A stretch of 64,000 bases of DNA from Paralvinella palmiformis (GCA_025642065.1 JAODUP010000266.1:407001-471000); one strand, 5' to 3'. Positions 46,341-58,348 are shown, counted from the stretch's first letter. Program-made: numbers and translations. Notes: generated by a model not told the origin, from the letters alone.

Positions 46341-47890
46341 CGTTAATTTAATTGGCTGCTTCTCATCCGACTGCTGGCCAATCAGGATCGTTTGGAGCTG
46401 TAGTTTAAACGACGGTGTCAGAAAGAAATCACTCACGATTGCTGGCTTTGTGACTAGTTTGGGCTTAACAACACGAGTTAATCTGAAATGCCTGTTTATA
46501 TTACTTATAATAAAGGCAATATCTGAAGCAGTGTTTCAACACATTTTCCTTTCATGTCCATAGAACCGTATTAATATGCGGCTGTTTTCGATTAATCACC
46601 GAATGTACACTGATGTAAGGGTTGCTTGGAGGAAATATATTTAATGGTACTATAATTATTGGAACTATTACAAACTGGATCAGCTCTGTGGAAACAAGTA
46701 TGCATTTTGTCTGGCATTTGTTTCAAGCAAAACTTTAACTATGTTAATTTTATCGAGTAATTTATTTTATGAGCTCCAGTCACAACTTCAAACCGTTTAG
46801 CGCGTTCAATTTCGTCAATGTTTTCGTCAGTGTGTTCATAGCTACAAATAGTGCTGATAGTTCTGTGCACATCATAAATCTATGTTGACAATCATGGAGA
46901 TAATAACAAATAACAGAGATGATGTGAAAGTGTGTAATGAAGGGCATACTTATACTAAAAGGTGTTCAAATAAGTCAACAATCAGTTGGAAATGCTCACA
47001 GCATAGAAGCCGATTGGATATAGGGGCTATAAACGGCAAAAGACCGAAGGGGTAAAGACCTAAAGGGCAAAAACAAAAGGGCAAATGACCAAAAGGCCAA
47101 AGACCAGGAGGGCAAAATGGATTGATATATTTATTCAGCAAGCATAATATTAATATCATAACATATGTTTTTCAAATACATATGTACGTTGTTATATACT
47201 TGTTCAGGTGTCACATAGCCACTAGAGCTGTCTACCAGTGACACATCTGTTTTAATCATTGATGAGTGACAGAGGCCCTGTAGTTCAACAGGAGAGGGGA
47301 ATATGTGACAAAATACCAGGATAAATACATTACAGCTATGACAATCAAGGCTGTGCTCAGTAAGCGACAGCCTGGAGTAAATCCCAAAACTACACAAACA
47401 AACAAACAATCGTGGGAATGAAAGTCAGGTATGGCTCATTGACACTACAAACATGAATACTTATTAATAAGTACCTTCTTAAAATGATTGCTAAATGACT
47501 TAATTGCTTTTTAGAAGTAATTTATTTTAGAATCAACTACCATATAAAGGCCGGATCCCACGGATTACACACTGGAAAACTATTCTGGCCTGATCACCTG
47601 TATAGGAAAATACCGTAATTGTATTATCATATATGTCATAACTATTTTAATATTTTATAACTGTACAGTACAAACATTTATAAGTATTTTGAATAACATA
47701 ACGGATTTTTAATAAAAATCAGATTTAAATCAAATAAAACAAACCAACAACTGATTTTTTTAAATCATGATTTTCATAAATCCTGGTTTGAGTAAATCAT
47801 AGTATTTAGTCAGAATTGAGGCGATATTTCGTTCTAGTTCAGTAGTAATCCATTTTAAGTATTGCTACTTCCATATGTAGGTAGTAGACA
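46341..47890. other. Interval with short degenerate minisatellite
   Basis: At about 47030-47115 the words CAAAAGACC and AAAGGGCAAA alternate in a degenerate tandem array. A minus-strand frame at 47131-47409 ends with LVDSSSGYVTPEQVYNNVHM and onward. It looks coding-like in composition but matches nothing I know and may be an exon remnant or chance. Confidence 0.4.
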
Positions 47891-48118
47891 TCTTGTCACG
47901 TTTTAGGGCGCCTCCGTGGTCTAGCGGTAGCGTGCTGGACCACAGATCACTACCACCCGTGTTCGAATCCCGGCGTGGACATATCTGAAGGTTGTTTCGT
48001 CTTTAACTTCGTCTCATTACCTTTGGAAGTCGCTCGGCCCATTTAGCCTACCTTGTGCACAAAAGTGGCCGTAAAACATCAATCATCATCATCATCATCA
48101 TCTCTTGTCACGTTTTAG
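47891..48118 (+). mobile_element. tRNA-derived SINE (family 1) with 16-bp target duplication
   Basis: The element spans 47907-48102. Its head resembles a tRNA: an A-box-like TGGTCTAGCGG and the B box GTTCGAATCCC. The body runs through GGACATATCTGAAGG, CCATTTAGCCTACCTTGTGC and GCCGTAAAACATC to an (ATC)n tail. The 16-bp sequence TCTTGTCACGTTTTAG is repeated exactly at 47891-47906 and 48103-48118, the mark of target-primed insertion. Further copies are at 10215, 45128 and 59473. The intact head and perfect duplication point to a fairly recent insertion. Confidence 0.93.
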
Positions 48119-49080
48119 ATCAAATTGGAGAACAACTTGCGACGCCAGACTAGTCGGACGTCTATCGATACGATTGATGTAGGTAGGATTTATTTAGTTA
48201 TTCGACCATAGAATAAAGCTTAAGTCAGCATCTGGGGTATCCAATTATTCTGTTTATAAGTTTCTTTTGAACCACATAAATATCTGATGAATGTAAACTG
48301 TGGTCTCAAAGTAGTTATCTTGTGTAGGTATTAACTACTGAACCACGTGCACCTGTTGTATATTGCGACCTATGATCTCAAATAGTAATTTTTACGTAGC
48401 CTCCATGTAGCTACTTCCCTATGGGCGCGACATATTTGTCGCGTACGAAAATCGCATTAGCTGTTCCCTACAGCCTGATGAGTATCCCAGACATTTCAAT
48501 AAGTCTACGTATATATGCATAAATATGTGGAGGTGTAAAACATGCTATATTTAGATTGGTGTATGTATAGTTTTATTTATGTATAGCTTTATGGAGGTGT
48601 AGGTCTCAAAATATGTTTAGATGTTGAGGTACTGAGTCAGTGCCATTATATATGTATCCTAAACACACACAAACGCACACACACACACATTACCGATTAT
48701 TGACTTGTTTTGGATTGCACAGAATATTACAATGTAGCTAGGGTTCGTTTATTCGGAAATTCCTTTTCAAAACTAGCCAACATGGATATCATGTTCTATA
48801 ACAATAACATCGAGATAACGTCTCGCTATACATATACAAACGTAGATGCTATTTGGCTGAAGGTTAAGAGAATTAACAAATTATCTTGTAATTTATCCAC
48901 AAATAGAAAGATAGGCACTCACATTGTTTTAAATGGAACCCGATACTTGAAGATAGCTTAATTAATCAAGCCAGATGATAATTCATAATTATGAAGCAGT
49001 GGACCCTCCTCCGTACAACCATATCACATTAAATGAGAAATAACACAACATTATTTCAGCTACTCAATCCTAATTGTCGA
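48119..49080. other. Interval without recognised genes
   Basis: A short CA run lies near 48662-48688. A plus-strand open frame at 48710-48961 shows no similarity and lacks supporting splice or composition evidence. Confidence 0.5.
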
Positions 49081-50957
49081 TTAGGAAATTAAATTGGAGA
49101 TCAGGAAGCCAAGGTTTATCATGCCGCGAATAGCATCATCATGACCATCTTTATAATGTAAAGGTGATAACTTAGGAAGAAGGATCCTCACATCGCTAAA
49201 TTCATTCTCGTGATTCTTCCCGTCGTAAAAACTGGTTTCCCGTACGTTGGATATTTCTACCTTAATGTTAGCGGTAAAATAATATAACTTCTCGGCAACC
49301 TTCTCCAAAGGATATTTGTATGTCGTGATTCGCTTTTGTCTGATGGACTTCACCTTTTCGGTGTACTTCACGCTAACATCCAGCCGTGGTATGTTTGAAT
49401 CAAGCTGTTTGTCGCTCTTCGCGAACACCAGTGGTTTATCCAGTATGAATTCATAGAGGCTGGACTTAGGATTGTAGATTTTACGTTTTGTTTCAACTCG
49501 AATTCGAACATCCGGCGACTTCCTCCACGATTGGGTCTTCCGATCCCTCAAATACTCAACTTCTCTCCAACGAATAGCTTAAATACCTGAACTTGAGCTC
49601 TTCATCTAGAGTAATTTCAATATCAGTGGTATCACTGACAAGTAAATTGACAACTGTTACATTTTGGGAACGTCCATTCTGAACAAAGTCATTTGTTTCG
49701 AGGAATTGGACTAGCATCTCCGGTTCACTAATATCGGCGGCGTAATAGGAAGTGCGGGGTTGCTACGGCTTATTGCTGGAGTTTAGATGTTTCATCAATC
49801 CAGCGATTGTAGATTTGCTGAGAAAGGATTTCACCTGGAAATGGAAATATGCAATCATAGTGTGATATCATTTTCTTGATGACATTCTTGTAATTATAAA
49901 TCATTCTCTCGAGTTTACAATTGTCAATCTTAGTTCTTTCATGAACGTGAGAATACTTCAAAAACAGGGTATATTTTCTTGCTTTATTGCGCATAGAGCT
50001 CTTTCCTGTGTAAAGTTTTATAACGAATTCATCATCTTCATTCGAAGAACCTCCAAATATTAAATACCGATTATACGTTCCCATTGGTATATACCTGAAG
50101 TTGGTGACACTATCAACAATATGTTCTAGGTATTGAATTTCTTTTGCTAACTGGACTAGTTGACGGTCTGTTCCGAATCCCTCAACCAAATTTACATCCA
50201 CTGACTTTTGTTGATCAGGCTTGATTTCAACGTTACAATTTCAACGAAATGACAACAACTTCGTCATTGCCTCAATATCTTCTTGTAGGAAGCCAAAAAC
50301 ACTCGAAGAGATGCTTATCATAAGTCGAATGACAGGCTCCGGTGTGTCAATCCTGTTGAAAATAAGTGAGGTTGTTCCAGAAATGGTCAGAAGTTGAATG
50401 CTCGAGATTCTTAAATGTGGTGAAATATTTGAAGAAGTCATATGTATATTGAAATCGTGTTTATTTTGTTTCCCTTTTAGGGTAATGCACTGTAATAAAA
50501 TAAATGTTTAGCCAAGAAATAGCGCCATGTAAAACACGATTCCACTGAAACATCCAAAACTGTGAAAGAACTGGAAGCAGACCAGAACATTCGCATGAAA
50601 TCAACATTTCAGCGTAAACACCAGAGTGGAAAAGATGAACATTGAATATGCTTTGTTTTACTAGAAGAACCAGTTCAATTCCTTTCTTTGTCAAAGAACA
50701 ACTCCCTTCTCTATTATTCATATGTGAAGAGACAAAACCTAAATTTGCAATCTTTGACCACAATTCAGCCCACTATCATCTTCGTGTTTCACTTCGACAT
50801 AGCAATGGTGGTCTACAGTACTCCAGTCGAACAAATCCACTGGCAAAAGTGTACACTTCAATTGTGGCAAAGCATCGCGCACCTCATCAATAATTTTACT
50901 TTTTTGTCTGGGGATGTGGTGATATGATGTATGGAATCTTGGAATCAATGGATTCAA
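49081..50957 (-). pseudogene. Unrecognised, broken coding block downstream of RdRP
   Basis: Four protein-like stretches follow one another on the minus strand: 50957-50461 (two frames meeting near 50750), 50441-49770 (one frame with an in-frame TGA at 50241-50243), about 49757-49575 and about 49572-49081. They have ordinary protein composition rather than repeat or LINE character, for example SVFGFLQEDIEAMTKLLSF, FRYIPMGTYNRYLIFGG, EMLVQFLETNDFVQNGR and SPDVRIRVETKRKIYN. The first stretch begins only 24 bp after the RdRP stop. I do not recognise any domain. It could be a neighbouring gene or genes decaying together with the RdRP, or one long protein of about 600 residues. No function is claimed. 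Confidence 0.5.
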
Positions 50958-52229
50958 TCACATGAAAAATGGGAGTGACATCTAAGTTTTTCTTCGGATG
51001 TTAATGACCAGTTCGAGAATGCTATCCAACGAAACTCTTAAACTCTTCTCTTTCATATGCGATTTTGTACCAACTTGCCATCTTGGTGTTGATGTTAACC
51101 TGAGGATCGTCGTTTGCCAATAAAATGCCATTAAAATGAGTAGTTAGTTCCTTTATTTCGGCCTTCATCAGTAATGCCATTTCGTGTATGTCACTTTTGT
51201 ACAATGTATGAAGGCTTAGACGATAAACGGAAGATGCCAACATATGACTTTCATCTTTGAAGCCATAGGTTTCTAGAATCTGACGCATTTGTTCTGCATA
51301 ACTGTCGTAATGCTTCTCAGTTTTCAATTTATACCATTCTGGTATATCAACAGATGACAGTTCCTGTTCGACTTGACAGTTAGAACATTGACTCATCAAA
51401 CTATTTATCTTAATGATATCACTGTTAAGCCGAATAGATTGCAGCAAATGTGAATTCCTGCGATAATGAGTTTGTTTTCTTTTAACCATAAAATCAGGAT
51501 ACTCTGTAGGCTTCATTTGGCAGGAATGGAGTTAATCGACAGCTATGCAGTGACGATCAGCAAGTTTCAAACACTTCTCTGAGTATATACCATCTTGTTC
51601 TACATCAGCGTGCACCAAGTGTGCGTTCGCTAAACGACCCATGTCATTGCTGTGTTCTATGCTTTCGCACATATATTCTATTAAATCATCCTGTGTTGGT
51701 TCACCTTCTATTTGTTTGTTATTAGCTTTGACCAAATTAGCTGCTGGACGATTTAATAAAATAATCAGACTAGAATGCCACGTCGCCCAATATAAATCAC
51801 CATCAAGATCAGATCCAGACATCTCTTTATTTTGTTTTTGTGATGCACCGTTGCAATGGGAAGAATATTGTATGAATACCTCACCAATGCTCAGTTTACC
51901 TGATTCATCTGGTATGCCCATTAATACTCGACCCTTATCATGCGGAATGGGAATGTGGCACCTTTCGATCAGATCAGTTAACTTGTTTTCATATCTTACC
52001 AAGAGGAGAGATCAAATAAATGTATCAGATACAATATCTACATTTTTACTGTGGATCATGCCAAACTTAATGTTTATCTGAATGTCATCTAATTCTTCAC
52101 AAGCTCTTTCTCCTGAAATGAACATATCCATCAACGAATGAAGATAATCATCATGTAGTTGAAAGAAGACATCATCAACACCTTGCTGAGAGAGTAAGGT
52201 GATCACTTACCTATTCAGGAATGCAATAT

Positions 52230-52240
52230 CTGTGAAACAA

Positions 52241-52297
<57 letters not shown>

Positions 52298-52382
52298 TAT
52301 ACAGATAGTCATAATCATACCGACAATAACAGTCGGAAACTTTCACGGATGCATAGAACACCCTAAAATTAAACATACTTAC
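52230..52382 (-). other. RdRP intron 2 (153 bp) with TA microsatellite
   Basis: Donor GTAAGT and acceptor TTTCACAG. Phase 1 joining produces SRKHIAFLNR, the expected motif before the ITLLS segment. A (TA)n run occupies about 52245-52294. Confidence 0.8.
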
Positions 52383-52563
52383 GTTTTCGTGAGTAGTCAA
52401 TCACTTCTAATGTTCGGTGGTTTGAATCAAATTTCTTCATGCTTGGACCTATCTGTACTACCCCTTTACTTATTGTGTTATCTATTGAAAGAACGCATTT
52501 ACACCCACCCAGTCGAATCTGGAATGCTGAGCAGTTGTCTTTAATGCCATATCTTTTGCAACC

Positions 52564-52666
52564 CTTAATCATAGATGGAAAAGAAGACGTATTACAATGA
52601 TTTAATTAGGAAAAGCTTATATTATCAAACACATATTTGTTTCAATCTATTATTCCCAAAGCCTAC
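52564..52666 (-). other. RdRP intron 1 (103 bp)
   Basis: The donor GTAGGC follows codons for DIANE, and the acceptor ATTAAG precedes GCKRYGIKDN. Removal restores a family-like join between the FTEGAGR and SAFQIR motifs in phase 0. The acceptor is not strong. Confidence 0.55.
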
Positions 52667-54235
52667 CTCGTTCGCTATATCTTTAGCTACTCTACCAGCT
52701 CCTTCTGTAAAGCAATAGCCATTTCTCTTCACATCTTCTATTTCTTCTATAGTGTACCCATCGTTAGATAGATCAACGACTTCCGTTGAAGATGAAAAGA
52801 ACTGTCCAAGTCTAGCCATATATAACGCTACACAACGTATGTTTGCCACATCACCCATCCAATGGCGAATATCCTGAACTGTGTCCTCAATATTATTATC
52901 TCTAGCATACATCCAACAACCATTCCTTCGTAGCTGGCTGTTGGAGCTCCCAAGAAATTCGTATGTTCTTCCTTTAATTGTGAGTCCTGTCATCAAAATC
53001 TGTTTTATTCGCTCCATAATCGTCTTTAATGCTAGTTGGGATGTTGGAGCTAGTAATTCTTGATTCTCATCACTGAACAGTACAGTTATGAAATTATGTG
53101 CGCCATACTTACGCAAGACTCTATTCAAGCGCACAGGCTCTTGGGGAAGAAATACGAGTCGTGTTTTGTAGTAACCACAACTTTAGGTATCAGCAAGTAA
53201 TCATTTGGCAACGATGGAGATGAAGTAGGTCTTTATGATCTATCAAGATACGCATTTAGTTCTCGCATGACATTTATTACTATGTCACAGACCAGTGAAC
53301 CATTCAGCGCATCGTATAGAATGTCTTCATGTCTACAAAGTATTTCCATCTCATTTCGCTGTAGTTGTCGCTGATCTTGTATCCTTCGGAAAGCAACCAT
53401 CGTACTGACCAAGGTATTGTTGATTCGTCAATAGTGAGATCAGTTTCTCCTTGTTTAGTCCTAATTGAGCTCCACCAGATATTGAACTGAGATTTTTTCA
53501 ACTTATCCAATAATGTGTACAAACCAGTATGGACATTCATTAACTGAAGTTTGAAAATTTCCCTATGTCGCAATTATTTTGTCCTTGGAAACGAATAATT
53601 CTTTGGAAAATTGCTTCCTGGTTTTTGTATTCTGATTTCCATAGAGCTGGGACTGAATCAAAATATATGTAGATGCTATAAAAGGTATCGCCGTTTTCAT
53701 TTTCTGGTTCTATTATTAATTCTGAGAATTGAATATCCAGCCTGACGGCTGTATCTGGTAGCTGTATCTGGTCTTTGGTAAAGTTAAAGATAGCAGTAAT
53801 GCCATCACAGTCACACTCATCCCAACTGCCCTGATCAGTAAACGTGAAACGATCAATTAAGGCTCCGAATGAGCACTTTGATAACTGGAAGTGGAAGATA
53901 CTTTGGTGTAATGGCAGATTCACATTTGTGACATCGATATGTGACACATGAGCCAACCAAAACAGATCTCGACTGAAAGGCACAACAGCATGAGCTAGTT
54001 CTGTAAATCGCAGAGACGTTTTGCTTTCCAAATAGGTTTCGTCATGCCATGGGATTTCTGTCCCGACGTTTCAGAACGATCCGTATGAATATCGTCACAT
54101 TGATTTGCTAAATAAATTCTTCTGTCCGTGTAGTATTTGTTTTCAGAGAAAAGGAAAGTCATTTGATTCAGGTCTTTACCGGGATCAGTGTTCTCTTTCT
54201 TCATTGTAATCTGGCTTTTATTGGCTTCCATTCTT

Positions 54236-55300
54236 CTGAAAAGTAATAAAACACATTTGTGCACTTTCAGTTAACGCGAATCATGAAAAACATTCTTCAT
54301 AAACAGAACTGATTTGAATTAGTGTAAATAGTAAATTAATTATTTACATGATTGGCAGGATTCTTTAGAGTGCGCTGGTCAATGGGAACTCAAAGCAAGT
54401 TAGCATAATATTAGCTCAGTTAGTAAGTAGTGATTCTAGATATGACAGGCATAACATCTAAACAAACCTTGTAAATTCTTTCCCAGGTAGTTGACATTCA
54501 AAATGATCTACCCACTGGTTCACTTACTTACTCACTCATTCACTTACACACTAAACGTAAGATAATCTTAAGTTATTGTTGAGCTGGAATTGATGAAACC
54601 TCTACAATTTCAGTGTATTCTCCTGATAAATAATGTTAAATCAAGTTATCCTCGTAATGTGAAAAAATGGCGTCAAATTATGTTATACGTTTTCATTCAA
54701 GAACATATCACCCGTAAAACACTTGACATAACAGATCTCGGTATCCCTTCATCATCTTTCACTTTGATGAATAAATGTATTTCTAGAAATATCTAGCTTT
54801 TTATTTAATTGTGATATCAGTACAATTCATTCGAGCGAATAACACTGACAACTAGCATTCATATTTGAGTGAAATATATGATTGATTAATGATTAATTTA
54901 CAATATAATCATAATCGTAATAGATTACAATCATCATTCATGCAATTATAATTGTTATTTTGACATGTAATCACGATCGATTACTTTGGTGTTGTAATAA
55001 CCCCCAAATGATTCGGTGTGTCTGTGTGTGTGTGTGTGTGGCTTATAATATATTAAGGGAATGAATTCAAAATACGCATTATGCTTTCAACATAGTACAA
55101 GTTTAATTTTATAATTTGTCGGATGTTGAATAAACAAAATACCAAGTGGGAAAACCTATGACGGTCGTACTTCAATAATTCTTAGTATGAAACATCGTCG
55201 TTAGCTCGACACAATTTATACAAAATACTTATGATGAATAAGAAACTATTTATTTACAAAATAACTAATGCATTAATGGAGTACACACGTTCTGGAATTT
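54236..55300. other. Interval upstream of RdRP
   Basis: It should contain the 5' exon or promoter of the RdRP on the minus strand, but I cannot identify either. A plus-strand frame at 54590-54796 matches nothing. A GT run lies near 55019-55040. Confidence 0.4.
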
Positions 55301-55309
55301 ATCACTCAG

Positions 55310-55778
55310 ACCTAAAAGACTAAATCTAGATTGGACAAGGAAGATAAGAAGAATTATCGTCCTATTTTTAACCTTCCTTTCATCTCCAAACTTGTTGAAA
55401 GGGTAGTAGCAAGCCGTATAGAAGAGTGCCCAGAGCACAATGACCCCAATGATAGTTATCAGTCTGCTCATCGTAGAGGTCACTGAACAGAAACTGCCCC
55501 CTTTAAAGTGCACAGTGACATTGCTGAGGCTATTGACGAAGGATCCATGACTGCATTAATTATGCTTGATTTATCACTAGTTTTTGATGTAATCGATCAT
55601 CCGATACTACTGAAGCGTTTATAAGTTTCCTTTGATATCAAGGAAAGACCGTAATTTTAGCAAAGTCGTACCTCGCCGACAGAACTCAGTGTGTTGCAGT
55701 GGTGGATAAAACATCACCAGATGTAGGTTTTCATGTTGGTGTACCACAACGATCCGTTTTAGGATTACTAAAGATTTA

Positions 55779-55822
<44 letters not shown>

Positions 55823-56575
55823 GTGTGTGTGTGTGTGTGTGTGTGTGTATACCAAAATAATTGGTGAAATTATTAAACGGCATAATATTAAATATCATGT
55901 CATGTGATAAAGTTCTGTTATTATCAAATACAAAATATAGGATTTAATCGTAAGTACATAAATGATGAGAACTTTAGCTCCAACCTTTATAATTTATCGA
56001 CTGGGCTATGGCAATGCATTGATATATAAAATCTCCCCTCTCTGACAAACCGCCTACAGCGAGTGCAGAACTGTGCTGCACGTTTGGTGACACGTATTCA
56101 CAAAAGGGAACATATAACACCAGTTTTGTTCCAGCTGCACCGGCTTTCTGTACGTTTCAGATCACTGTACAAGATCCTGTTTCATACATTCAAAGCACTG
56201 AGTGAAACAGCACCACTGTAACTAAGCGATCTGATCCAAAAGTGTATATCAGTGAGAATGCTTCGATCTGAGTCTAGTTCACTTTTGACAGCACTAAAAA
56301 GCTATACAGCAATATACGGAAAGAAATGTTTCCGAGTTTCAGCTCCCAGAGTGTGGATTAAGTTGCCAAACCATATTAAAATTGAAGCACGCGTGGATAT
56401 ATTTTGTAAGGTTCTTAAAACGTAATTAGTTAAGTTAATCTATTTATATGATATAAACCAGTGTATTTATGTTTAGAATATTTTTTAAATTATGTTTTAA
56501 ATGCAAAACGCCTTAGATTCAAGTTTAATAAGGCGCTATGCAAAATACTATTATTAGTAGTAGTAATTGTTCTTT
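55310..56575 (+). mobile_element. CR1-like LINE, interrupted by a TA/GT microsatellite
   Basis: Frames read KKNYRPIFNLPFISKLVERV, then SMTALIMLDLSLVFDVIDHP (motif A region). After an internal loss at the TA/GT tract (55781-55848) they continue with RLQRVQNCAARLVTRIHKRE, LHRLSVRFRSLYKILFHTFK and APRVWIKLPNHIKIEARVDI. The end encodes a LNAKRLRFKFNKAL-type C-terminal tail typical of CR1-like ORFs. The YADD palm is missing and stops are present. Confidence 0.88.
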
Positions 56576-57389
56576 CTACATTTGGACGATGCTGTAAACC
56601 ACCAGGTATGGGTCGAATTCAATTCATTTTGTGTGGGACCTTTCCTTATATCTGGGTTGGCCAATTTCTCACCTACATGGTGAAAACCACAGTATTACCC
56701 AGTTTCTCCCGATACGGAAGAAATACTATCTCCCATGGAAGAAGTGACAGAAACTGTATTTGTGGAATATTTTCTTGAAATTTTGTAATCAATAGAGATT
56801 ATTCTAAATAACAATTGTTTTTAACCAATCTAATCTCATAGGTAAGTCATTTAATTATGAATATTGTCAAAACAAATTTTCCTGTACATGTCACGTGCTG
56901 GTTGAGTAGGTATATCTTAATAACTCATTTTGCTATTCAAGAGATCATCAGATTATTTTATCAGTAATTTGTGGTATCTATAGAGTATTATAACTGCTTT
57001 GTCATTTTCAAGACAATACAACACTGTCAAAGACCGCATCAACTATGACGAAGGTGTGGTGTATCTAATTATGCTTGGATACTCTTAGCAACAGAATGCT
57101 GTTTGCAGCACTAGCTACGTATAACCGTGAAGAGATAATGCTATTCATTATGGTAGAATACAGCAGTGCTTGAGAGGGATGTAACATAATTATCATTACA
57201 CAATGGCATATCCAAGTATCTTCATTGGATAATTATAATGTAGTAGATAGATTTCATATTGACTAGATTAATGTGGCATTTATCTGGAGAATGGCTACAG
57301 GTAATGCCGCCATTTACATGTACTTTAATGGTCTGCGTAAATGATATATTAATTTTTACGCATAATTCACATCACAAACGGATCAAGTT
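56576..57389. other. Interval without recognised features
   Basis: Mostly LINE 3' end and AT-rich sequence. No gene is recognised. Confidence 0.45.
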
Positions 57390-58060
57390 ACACGAAATTA
57401 GTGCAGGACTACGAAATCGACAAAACATCACACAAAAGATACAAGACATCAACATCTTCAGAAACGCGAAGGACATGGCTGATCAGCTACTTCCTGTTGC
57501 GAACGATATTGATAGTTGCCAAGCAGACGATGCTTCGTTGGTCTCAGCATGTGATATGTGACTGTCACTTCTTAACCATCAAAACCTACAGTCACCAGCA
57601 CTTGAAGCTATCGTCGTGAAATGCTTGAAGTAAGCAATTCTCCCTGAGAATCTTGTGGCCTAGAAGCTACATCCGGAATGCCAAGAAGCAAAGCTACCAA
57701 TTGCTCAAACAATTATAGTAAATAGATTTCTGATGTAAAGAAATTCAGCCTTCATTGCCAAACTGATCACATTCCAAGCCAAATAAGCACCATACATCAA
57801 GACATGTTTTATCGAGGCTGCACTCAGAATTGACCCTATTAATTGGTGCAAGGGAATCAAACCAAGTGCAGTAAGTTCTGATTTTGTGGTGCGCGTGATG
57901 CAATCTCTTGGATCATCAGCACCAATCGAGCGAATCTTCTCGAACTTTGGTCAAATTCATAGCAGAGTCAGGAACAGATTCAGTAACGATACAGCAACAA
58001 AGCTGGTGTTTTACTACCAACTATCATGGGAAGATGAGGAAATTGATTATTGACGATGTG
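57390..58060 (+). mobile_element. hAT-superfamily transposase remnant
   Basis: The frames show QKIQDINIFRNAKDMADQLL, LPVANDIDSCQADDASLVSA, then at 57895-58040 the C-terminal dimerisation signature SLGSSAPIERIFSNFGQIHS and NRFSNDTATKLVFYY. The SSAPIERIFS block is diagnostic for hAT transposases and their domesticated relatives. Several stops interrupt the frame. No terminal repeats or 8-bp duplication were found. Confidence 0.85.
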
Positions 58061-58348
58061 GAAATGAACGTTAACATGTATATTTTCCTTCCTAGCTCCT
58101 CCATTTTCTGCCATTTCTCCTGATGGCAGTGGAGAGATACCTTTCTCCCGGGGAGAAAGCCAACCGCGCCCTAAATGGTCAAACAGATAATCCATTTTAT
58201 TTTAATAGGTCCTAATTTCTAGTGGGACGAGGGCAACGTGATCCGAATTAATGAATTCACTTGACATTAGAAAAATTGATCATTAACTTATTAACTGATG
58301 ACAGTCACATACACCATGTGTGTAAATAATTCCGTTTCATCTAATTAC

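Larger units (their letters stand above)
50982..54235 (-). pseudogene. Cellular RNA-dependent RNA polymerase (RNAi type), disabled
   Basis: Eukaryotic cellular RdRPs (QDE-1/EGO-1/RDR family) copy RNA into dsRNA to amplify small-RNA silencing. Family motifs appear in order: NRVLRKYGAHNF (about 53115), FSDE, GSSNSQLRRNGCW, YCFTEGAGRVAKDIANE, CSAFQIRLGGCK, GPSMKKFDSNHRTLEVI, the catalytic SGSDLDGDLYW (DLDGD at 51796-51810), AVD and YPDFM, and ELVINIRRK before the terminal TAG (50982-50984). Two GT-AG introns remain, 52564-52666 and 52230-52382, the second holding a (TA)n run. An acceptor at 54236 implies an upstream 5' exon. Lesions are stops at 53233-53235, 52207-52209, 52012-52014 and 51532-51534, and frame changes near 54050, 53560, 53350, 53164 (A-run) and 51030. 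The remaining length of about 1000 residues is near family size. Alternatively some lesions are assembly errors. Confidence 0.9.

Noticed and set aside
47907..47985. A functional tRNA gene at the SINE head
   Set aside because: The A and B boxes are present, but the cloverleaf pairing is incomplete and the head continues into a SINE body with target duplications. The same applies to 59580-59652 and 58441-58515.
48710..48961. Plus-strand 83-codon frame
   Set aside because: No similarity, AT-driven composition and no splice or start context.
52185..52209. A 25-bp intron in the RdRP beginning at the perfect GTAAGT after LNR
   Set aside because: It is too short for spliceosomal removal. The downstream codons ITLLSQQGV continue the family motif in the same frame, so a Gln-to-stop change explains it better.
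51532..52209. Ciliate-type code in which TAA encodes Gln
   Set aside because: One TAA fits Gln, but TGA and the other TAA do not. Frameshifts are also present, and the MAST gene in the same window ends at a normal TAA and uses standard codons.
50982..54235. An endogenous RNA-virus polymerase
   Set aside because: The motif is DLDGD with the SAFQIR and SQLR blocks of cellular two-barrel RdRPs, not the viral palm GDD arrangement, and introns are present.
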